This document shows, piece by piece, positions 55,966-64,000 of a DNA stretch of 64,000 nt. The first letter of the stretch is position 1. The number at the start of each line of letters is the position of its first letter. The notes below the pieces were generated by a model. That model worked only from the letters and a program-made list of their open reading frames with translations. It did not search any database and was not told where the DNA came from. The stretch covers positions 25,707,578 through 25,771,577 of the forward strand of contig NC_086378.1 in assembly GCF_036588685.1 (NCBI RefSeq). The letters run 5' to 3'. The DNA is from Mytilus trossulus (lineage: Eukaryota; Mollusca; Bivalvia; Mytilida; Mytilidae). Both the position numbers and the translations under genes were made by a program.

Positions 55966-56047
55966 TTATCGGTAACGTCTGCTTGTTCAAGTTGTTGTGA
56001 TTGTACCGGAAGTTATACAGAAAAGCATTTGATTGGATGTTGAGAAT
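55966..56047 (-). promoter_or_regulatory. Putative promoter of the recombinase gene
   Basis: The 80 bp between the start codon and the inverted repeat contain ACCGGAAGT (plus strand, near 56008), a consensus ETS/GABP site common in TATA-less promoters. No TATA box is evident. Confidence 0.4.
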
Positions 56048-56246
56048 ACGTCATTAAGTATATTGGTTTTCTGATTTCTATAATTAGATTTTTAAAAATA
56101 ACCGTGCAATATGCTTTTTGCCGGTCAATATGCTTTTGCTATACGCCGTTTTCTCTCTACCTTCGAAAATATAGTTTAACATGTGACTATGCCTAAACGA
56201 ATCAAATTTGTTAAATAATACGAATTAATAATATTATAAGATATCT
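56048..56246 (-). repeat. Right inverted repeat of the recombinase element
   Basis: Reverse-complement partner of 52537-52755. TGCCGGTCAATATGC-like and CTACCTTCGAAAATATAG words are shared. Confidence 0.93.
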
Positions 56247-56360
56247 CATATACCTTGTATAATTTATATTTATCTTATATAATGTATAAGATATCTTATA
56301 AAAATTGAATTATATAAAGTATCTTACATATTAAATGAGATATCTTATATTTAGTATGGG
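56236..56360. promoter_or_regulatory. Right array of AAGATATCTT-type motifs
   Basis: Matches at 56238, 56268, 56288, 56322 and 56336 (for example ATAAGATATCTTATAAAA), mirroring the longer left array. Confidence 0.7.
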
Positions 56361-56369
56361 ATATTATAT

Positions 56370-57354
56370 TGAAATTCGAATAAATAGTAAAACGGCTTGT
56401 CCTAATTATAAGTATTTTATGCCTACCAAATTGCAATTTTTATTTCATTGCAAAACAGAAAAAATAAGTAGGTTGATCAACTAATTGAATATGTCTAAAC
56501 TTACATACTTCCGATAAGATCCCATTGTCAATTAGGATTCAGGTTTGATATTGAAGAATCAGAATATAATCCTTTAAATTAAAAAAAAATGGACCGAAGT
56601 TTTATATTTCAGGAAAGTCATTGTTGAAATGATGCCATGTAATTAAAGACTTAATTCGCTGGAGACAAACAAAATTATAAATCCAAGTATATAATATTAT
56701 CCAGGATCACATACTGAGATTTATATCAATTTTTCAGGGGTAATTAACCTACATCCACTGATTAAAAAATTAAAGATGTTTTATTATGTAAAATTTATTC
56801 TGCTTTACATTGAAAAAAACACTTAGCAAAATATCATCATTTAGATTTCACCAATTTGCATATAAGATTGAAAATTAAGAGAATTTCAAAAGTAGCCACA
56901 TAACCCAATTTTAGATAATTTTATATTCCACTCGTTATTACCAAACACAATGAAGCATATATATGTGTCATCATGACACGAGACTGCTCCTATTAGATTA
57001 AAGATACATCACCAATACAAAATAGGATATCAGTAGATTGTTTATTGATTGTTTTTTTTTTTCAAGTCGCAAATATATCACACATCTAAATGTAGCTTAT
57101 GTAGGTTTATTCTGTTAACTGTAGGTTTTGACCTTTGGATGTTATATGCACTTTGTCCTATGTCTATATTGTAGATGTATATTTTACCTTATAGTTGTTT
57201 CCTTTGCTTGAGAGATGCCGATACCTAGATTTTGTTTTTGGTAATTGTTGGCGTCGCATTACTGTTTCACAACTTTCTACTAATATATGAAATCATTTTT
57301 GTATAATAATAATTCAAAATCAGCTTCGAAGCAGATCTGTCAAACAAAGTACCA
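56370..57354. other. Unassigned
   Basis: AT-rich, no feature seen. Confidence 0.4.
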
Positions 57355-57672
57355 TCTTAATATTTTAATGAACAAGAATATGTCCATAGTACACGAAATC
57401 CCCATTTGCACTATCATTTTTTATGTTTAGTGGGCCGTGAAATTGAGGAAAAAACTCTATTTTTTGCATTAAAATTAGAAAGATCATTTTATAGAAAAAT
57501 GTGTACTAAGATTTAAGTTGGTTGAACTTCAACTTCATTAAATACAACCATGACCAAAAACTTTAACCTGAAGCGGGATAGACGGACGGACGGACGGGAC
57601 GACTAACGGAAGCACATATAAAAGCAGAAAACATAATGCCCCCTATTATCGTAAGTGGGGCATAATAAAAAA
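57355..57672. repeat. Dispersed repeat fam-6b
   Basis: AATGAACAAGAATATGTCCA, CTTTAACCTGAAGCGGGATA, a GACGGACGGACGG block and the end GTGGGGCATAATAAAAAA. I recall this as a widespread bivalve repeat with an A-rich 3' end, possibly a retroelement 3' end. Confidence 0.55.
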
Positions 57673-57674
57673 TC

Positions 57675-60600
57675 AATGTTAGTTAAAAGAACAATATTTT
57701 TGCATTTTGTCATCTTTCACAATATGTGCCCTGGACAGAACTCCTTATTTAGTATCCCTACTCTCACAGTTATGAAAATATACAGTTGTAATCATCTTTT
57801 CGGTGGACTTTTTTTGTAATTTATCTTTGAGAATTCTGGTCATGCGACCGAGATAAATAGTTAGATTAAATACTGTATATGATGGCTATTTCGCGTGCAA
57901 ATATTATTTAGCATCCTGTAGCCCTGACTTTGGTAATAGTAATAGATATTAAAGACGCTCAGACCCCATTAATATGGATCATAATGTTAACCAAGGATAA
58001 TTCTCTTGTGCTATTATACTTTATGAATTAGTTCTTATCAGGTTCAATGGTTTATTAGTATGTATCAATTCCATAAAAGATTGTCCCCCAAACTTCAGAA
58101 ATAAAAACTATATATATATTGTGTGTGCATGTATGCATAATTAAAGGGGGCTAGATAAGGAGTTTGTTAACCTTTATTTTGTGACCAATGAGAAATGAGG
58201 AATGAAGGTGAATATAAACCGATAGATGAATAGTCGTAGATTAAATGCTACAGAACATTATTTTCTGTTGTTCATTCTTTGGTCAGATTTGTTAGTGATT
58301 CAGTTTACCCTTGCTTCGAACCACAGTAAAATTTAATGACTAAAAAGTGTCACAAAAAAGGATGTTTATTACACGACCGGAAAGGTCATTCAAGGCACCA
58401 CCTTCCACCCAACCCCTTTCGACATTTGCGTTTTGTACAGTGTTGCTTTATCAGCAAGTAACTTATTAAAGGTCTATAATATGATTTTATTTCTCTCCAG
58501 GTAAGATGTAGACATATGAACATGACTTATAAAAATGTCTTACTTCTCATAAATAAAATTAATCCTATATATTTTTTTAATTTGTCGCAAGCAACCGAGA
58601 AGAAGATTTAATGCGAGGTCATACATAATATGTCTTAGAAACATCTGTATGCGTTTTCATTTTTGTTCATGGCTTAAGCAGATTAGATGTTTTGAGTTTT
58701 TATCCTTTAACTAATAACCAGAAAAATTATGTCGAAACAAATTAAGTTGAAACGAACAGAAATATGGAAAGAAAATTCAAAACGAGGACAAAAATCATTT
58801 CGAACTAATGAGATATTATAGGTACGTCTTAGTTGTTAATCCGTTTTAATTAAAACTAAGGAGTTTATTGATCCATTTCTCCCACGATGAGACATGCTTA
58901 GTGGCTTATATACAGAAAAGTCAGTCAGCTAACAATTTCCTGTAGAAATCATTGAATGTAGAAACTTTCTAATATCATACAACTTTATCATAAATATCAT
59001 TGAAGTTAATCTGTATACCGTGTTATATTAATGGATATTAAGCAAAGCAATATTGTCTTAAGACGCATGACCAACCTAGAGAGATTCAAATGGAAAACAA
59101 AATCACATTGGCAGTTCGGACTGTCTGAAAAATACACGACAAATGCCTTATTACCACTAAATATTGATTGCATCGTAAGAACTAATAGTATGGACTCTTT
59201 GAGTATGTAATTTCTAAGAATAAGACTAGTTTATCTGATAATCAATTAAAGCATTCATTTCTCTAAACTGAATGAATAAGATGACATACGTCACTTACAG
59301 GGTAACACAAAAAAAAAACACACACATACCCACACACAAAAATAAACAAGACAAAACATAACAACACAAATACAAAAAACAAAAACAAAAAAAGCAATAG
59401 AATAAGCAAAACAAACCTTCAACACCTTATTCCACATGTAACACCACCATTAAGGTATAACATATTATAATAAGACAACCACAGTGACTGTAGAAGTTTT
59501 GACTTAAAACAGGCACCTCAGTGGAGAATCCATGTATTTACCGTAGAAAGACCCCTTTTTTTTTCTTTTTTTTTTTTTTTAAAAGATAATTGCTTTTGAA
59601 TTGGGACATTTGGTTGGAATCCTCCGTTTATCCTGAGTTAGAACCCCTATTAAAATTACTAATGTTTAATGATTCACGAAAATTTATCGTTCCTTGAGAT
59701 TGCAAACGTTCTTGGAGTATTCGTCCGCGTGCTTGTGCATAGATATTACTGACTTTTTTACTTATATGTATATACATATAACAAAATATTTCAATATTAT
59801 CACTTCATCATCTTTATTTAAAGGTATTTGATGAGTATTCATTGAAGAAATGAGCTTATAACAAGCGATCAGGAATGTTAGTTTGCACTTGATGATGTCG
59901 ACGTATTCATCATGTTTATAGATCGGTTAAAAACCCAAAACGAATATCACGTAATGGAAATCTAGACGATAGCAATACACCGAAATGCCCTAACAGTGAT
60001 CTGCTTTTAAAAAAACAACACCAAACAATTGAATTTGTTTTCAAGTAACAATTAATAAACGTCATCTACGCGTCATGTTTTAATTGGATCACTTGCTACG
60101 TTTGTAATTAATCGAGACTTTTAAAACTATCTTCTAAAATAATGGATAATAACTTTTAAGAATTTCATAAGCTTAGTAAAAATGTACTCTTAGGGAATTT
60201 CAATAAATAAGTTCAAATATGTAACCTGAAATGGGTTTTCGTCAGAAATCAGAGAATTGAAGCAGTTGATCCTAGGGTATTTACAACTGAAACATATGAA
60301 AGGATACCGTCCAATCAAAATCATCCTTACAAACGAATGACTTTATAATCGTTTGTTGTTTTGCACGGAAATGGCAGATCTATTTTTCTATAAGGGCTTT
60401 TGTTGAAGTGTGCGTCGTTTGACACTATTGTACCATTTGATATAAATCGAATCTATTCTAAGGTTAATAAATTGTCCATTGACTCAGCTGTGAGAACGTT
60501 GATTAATTGTCTAAGAGGATGTACTATAACAGAACTGATCTTCTTACAAAGAAGTGAAACCTTTAACGTAGACTACCAGCTCTGAATACTGGCGAACTCA

Positions 60601-61010
60601 TATGAATGATCTAATGAAATCATTGTCATATTTTTATTTAAAAAGAACTCTGCGGAAATCTCTAAAGAAGTTAAACTGCATATTTAGTTATAACAAATTT
60701 GGCTATGGTTAATATAGAAAATTAACTTATTGTGATGAACGAGGATATGCCAGTGTGACAAATCACATGGTCTATCCCATGAGACAACAGTACTCAGAAT
60801 CGTTATGGTAACCTTAATTACGTATACAGACCGACTGGCATAGAGCTTTATAACATGTAAATTAAGTAAGCAGACAGTTAGAAACGTATTGTCATTCTGT
60901 CTTCGCACTTAAATTTATGGACAAAATATTTAGCTATAAGACTATTGAAGCAAACGTTGAATAACGAGAAAAAAAATGAAATGTTAGAAATATTTAGATA
61001 TTAAGTCACT
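57675..61010. other. Long unassigned stretch; low-complexity at 59300-59420 and 59555-59582
   Basis: An ACAAAA-rich tract at 59300-59420 and a T-run at 59555-59582. No gene, array or recognisable element otherwise. Confidence 0.45.
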
Positions 61011-61014
61011 GGAA

Positions 61015-61180
61015 GAAAGAGGCGGAATGATACCAATGGGACATCTAGAACTCATAAGTTGAAAGAAATTGACAACGCCATGTGAACATACGAAAAACTA
61101 CGACAATACAAAATAAGTACTAGACTAGTATACAAAACATTAAAAAGTAAACTAAAGAGACTAAACAACTAGGGATGATT
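61015..61180 (+). repeat. Dispersed repeat fam-3
   Basis: GATACCAATGGGACAT, TTGACAACGCCATGTG and GACTAAACAACTAGGGATGA keep the fam-3 order. Confidence 0.75.
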
Positions 61181-61184
61181 TCAG

Positions 61185-62525
61185 AAAACTTATATTTCAA
61201 TTTGTTTGCACATAATACGCGTTTCCATAACTTACCTTTATAAGCTTGAGACCGATTTTTAAAAGCAAATGAGTAAAGGGCATAAAACAGTCTTAAACAC
61301 ACATGACTGAAAGAGTTACAAACTTAGTTTAATATCATTCATGGGAAGTGAAATTCAAGAACCAGTACTGTAACGACTCAATGATCGTTAAGCCATGATA
61401 CACTATCATTTCGTTTTTTGTGCACACAAATTAGTTCTGAAAAATTATATAGACGACAAATAATGATTCAGAGTTATTATAAATATATATTATATATATA
61501 TCTCGTTAAATACACTCGTTATCATTGCGACCTACTAGCAGAATCAAAAATCAAGCTATTCCTTTTAGGCCCTTCTTTTGTTAGATACATTTGAAAACTA
61601 TGTTTTAATTATTACGTCAAAGCTTGCTCTAGTCAGTCTAGAACGTTTCACGTGCGTGTCCTGAACGTCGTAACACGTAACCAGCTTTTTATACGTTTAT
61701 ATTAAACAATCATGAACTAATTTTAAGATATACAAAAAGAAAATTAAAGCTCCTGTGATAAATCAAAGTAAAACTAAATAAGTAGGTATAAGTGTAAATA
61801 TTTATTTGTCATTTTTCTGTCATGAATAATCATTGAGTCAAGAAATCTTGAAAGTTTCAACTTTAAATTTGAATTTGATGGATTGTCTAGTTAACTTGTC
61901 TGTGAAACTTAAGTTTCATTGACCAACAAAGGCAAGTACACGACACATCTCTCTTATGTCCTGTAATAGTCATTTACAAGGTAACCCTAAATAAATTTCC
62001 AACTAAGACATGTGATTAATGATTGTTTTTGATAATTCAAGCGCTATAAAAATTGATATGTAGAAAATTTAATAAAAAATAGTCTTCTGTTGCGTGTAGA
62101 GATAAAGTTAAACGGCTATTCGTGTGTATATACTATCATTAGCAAATACCAGATATTGAAGATGTCTTCAATAATATCCGAAGGGAAGCCTTCATCTTTC
62201 AAAATATGAATCATTTTAAAACATTAAACCATGAAATTATCAATTAATTAACACATCAATCAGAAGTCACTTTTTTCTGCTAGGTCCCCGATGTCTTTCT
62301 TTTTGTTTCACTAATGCATTCTAGCTTAATGTAATAACAACTCATGCTATTTCATTCCTAGTTTAGAATTCGACAAGAAAGTTACAAATGATAAGATCGA
62401 CACGTGTCGATTTCAAAATGTAATAACTTTGTCCATTTCCCCCCATCTTTGTGTACTTGATGTTTATGGATCTGTGGCTATTAATTGTGTAAAATTGAAA
62501 TCGAAAACGATAAATGGCAAATAGT
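61185..62525. other. Unassigned; TA microsatellite near 61480-61502
   Basis: No gene seen. Confidence 0.4.
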
Positions 62526-62529
62526 TTTC

Positions 62530-62705
62530 TCGTTTGAATTGTTTTACATTGTCATATCGGGGCCTGTTATAGCTGACTTTGCGGAATGGGGTGTGCTCAT
62601 TGTTGAAGGCCGGACGGTGACCCACAGTTGTTAACGTCTGTGTCATTTTGGTCTCTTGTGGACAGTTGTCTCTTTGGCAATCATACCACATCTTCTTTTT
62701 TTAAG
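62530..62705 (-). repeat. Dispersed repeat fam-2, longest copy
   Basis: TATCGGGGCCTGTTATAGCT, GAAGGCCGGACGGTGACCC and GGCAATCATACCACATCTTC. The minus-strand 75-codon frame is a by-product. Confidence 0.9.
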
Positions 62706-62959
62706 GATGTCATAGACAATTAAGAAATTGCATGTCTGATTTTCATTCTGGTCACTGCCAGAAGAATGTTCCCAATTACTGAATTTCTATAAATAGCGAC
62801 TACTAGACAACGTGAATGAAAAGGCGATAGATATTACTTTACGGTAACGCTGGGTCCAGTTCGTATCAACATTTGAAATTATTTATAACGGTCGCAAAAC
62901 ATGTTTTTGTCGAAATCTAAACTAGGAATGAAAATGTATTTACTGATGTTCAGAAAATC

Positions 62960-63470
62960 CATTAAATTCAGAATATACCACAAACCAGATAAACAAAAAT
63001 ATACCGCAACCAAGGCAAACAAAGATATACCACACACAGTCAGTACTTTAATTGTGACCTATAATGTTTGGGTTTTTTTTGTTTTGTTTTTTACAAATTA
63101 GGACTTTGATGGAGAGTTGTCTCATTCGGTACTCATTCCACATCTTCTTGTATCTACAGAGGAATTAAACCACAAAACAGGCCAACTTAGGCATACTACA
63201 AACCAGACAAATACATGTATACCACAACCAGACAAACACAGGTATACCACAAAACATGCAAACGCAGGTATTATGATAGTTGTATATCACAACTAAGACA
63301 AAACACAGGTATATCACAAACCAGGCAAACACAGGTATATCACAAACCAGACGAATACAGGTAAACCACAAACCAGGCAAACACACGTATATCACAAACC
63401 AGACGAACACAGGTAAACCACAAACCAGGCAAACACAGGTATATCACGAACCAGACAAACACAGTCATGT
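62960..63470. repeat. About 26-bp minisatellite, split by fam-1 scrap
   Basis: Units of the type CACAAACCAGACAAACACAG + GTATAT. Roughly a dozen lie at 63165-63465 with a few older ones at 62975-63040; between them 63105-63160 is a reversed fam-1 start (AGAGTTGTCTCATTCGGTAC). Long frames on both strands come from the repeat. Confidence 0.85.
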
Positions 63471-63494
63471 ATTGTGATAGTCTTCTCTGTATTT

Positions 63495-63625
63495 GGCAAA
63501 ACTTTTAGGAATGTTTGGTCCTCAATGCTCTTCAACTTCGTACTTTATTTGGCCTTTTTAGCATTTTTTTATTCGAGCGTCACTGATGAGTCTTCTGTAG
63601 ACGAAAAGCGCGTCTATCCCACAAC
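63495..63625 (+). mobile_element. Retrozyme copy, ribozyme end
   Basis: CTCAATGCTCTTCAACTTCG and GCGTCACTGATGAGTC are the retrozyme body and ribozyme in plus orientation. Confidence 0.85.
63577..63619 (+). ncRNA. Hammerhead ribozyme, near-intact
   Basis: GCGTCA, CTGATGA, stem II GTCT/AGAC, GAAA, then AGCGC and GTC. The downstream stem I strand (TATCCC) pairs poorly with GCGTCA, so cleavage is doubtful. Predicted site after 63614. Confidence 0.7.
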
Positions 63626-63629
63626 CATA

Positions 63630-64000
63630 GTTAACACACATAATAGAAAAACACGGGAATGAAAATGATTGCGAATTAGAACCAACAATTCTTAGCTCAA
63701 TAGCTCATATGAACATTCTGTAAGGATTTTGATATGAAGGAAAGATTACATTATAGGGTTCATTGTAAAATCCCTTTCGATGGGCCAATGATTTTGAACA
63801 ACAAAAAGTGATTTTTTTTATTCAAAAACAAGCAACAATATTAAAGTTATTATTTACAGAAAATCAGTTATATTTTATTTGGAGCTGTAAATTCTATAAA
63901 TTGCAAATTTCCACACTGAAAGGAAGTGACGAGAGCGTGCCTTAGTGGTCTTCTCCTTATCACATTTTGAATCAATGATTATGTACATCTGAGATAATGT
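63630..64000. other. Unassigned
   Basis: No feature seen up to the window edge. Confidence 0.4.

Larger units (their letters stand above)
52252..56370 (-). mobile_element. Crypton-like tyrosine-recombinase transposon with TIRs
   Basis: A 4.1-kb unit: outer arrays of an AAGATATCTT-type palindrome (52252-52560 and 56236-56360), inverted repeats of about 200 bp (52537-52755 and 56048-56246), two internal 141-bp palindromes and one three-exon recombinase gene on the minus strand. Cryptons move by a tyrosine recombinase, and animal ones encode a DUF3504-type protein; they normally lack long inverted repeats. No reverse transcriptase is present, which argues against DIRS/Ngaro. Outer boundaries and any target repeat are not certain. 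Confidence 0.85.

Noticed and set aside
62464..62691. 75-codon minus-strand frame
   Set aside because: It coincides with repeat fam-2.
62960..63470. CRISPR-like array
   Set aside because: Units are contiguous 26-bp minisatellite repeats without unique spacers, in an animal genome.

Overview
The window looks like intergenic, repeat-laden nuclear DNA from a bivalve, almost certainly a marine mussel (Mytilus). The evidence is a 173-bp tandem satellite carrying an ApaI site at the left edge, which matches the known Mytilus ApaI satellite in length and site. Many dispersed mussel-type repeats, bivalve retroelement fragments and an AT-rich background agree. I recognise no complete host gene. The only long intact reading frame that looks truly coding belongs to a transposable element.

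Layout. 1-3690: satellite array of about 21 near-identical units. 4.4-5.8 kb: retroelement 3' ends and dispersed repeats. 5.80-5.95 kb: a small MITE. 6.02-8.59 kb: an LTR retrotransposon on the minus strand with almost identical 494-bp LTRs, a decayed and internally deleted Ty3/gypsy-type interior, PBS, PPT and flanking target duplication. 9.5-10.0 kb: a TIR element. 13.15-13.52 kb: a retrozyme, a small element carrying a hammerhead ribozyme; five more copies are spread over the window. 15.3-16.8 kb: a tRNA-like SINE and a minus-strand LINE relic. 17.3-18.5 kb: an element with an internal dimeric tandem array. 20.7-21.9 kb: the C-terminal part of a reverse transcriptase with its 3' UTR. 22.0-23.3 kb: a stack of repeats. 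24.2-25.0 kb: a minisatellite split by a repeat insertion. 27.1-27.5 kb: a BEL/Pao polyprotein relic. 28.9-30.4 kb: a 1.5-kb TIR element, followed by a 121-bp tandem array. 37.7 and 42.0 kb: fold-back repeats. 41.5-42.0 kb: another TIR element. 49.2-51.6 kb: a roughly 60-bp minisatellite grown out of a dispersed repeat. 51.6-52.1 kb: a MITE and a tRNA-derived SINE. 52.25-56.37 kb: a tyrosine-recombinase transposon. 56.4-64 kb: mostly unassigned DNA with a few repeats.

The most interesting object is the 4.1-kb tyrosine-recombinase (Crypton-like, DUF3504-type) transposon. Its three-exon gene keeps one open frame of about 468 codons and all visible catalytic residues. It lies between inverted repeats of roughly 200 bp, which Cryptons usually lack. 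Both outer edges carry arrays of a palindromic motif related to AAGATATCTT, and two 141-bp perfect-looking palindromes sit inside it. The second is the retrozyme family: the 13-kb copy has a minus-strand hammerhead core and also a hammerhead-like fold on the opposite strand. The reverse-transcriptase fragment at 20.7 kb could be a relative of the machinery that moves such elements, but that is inference.

Repeat names fam-1 to fam-6 and tail-R are labels for this window only. Long stretches where I see nothing are listed as such.
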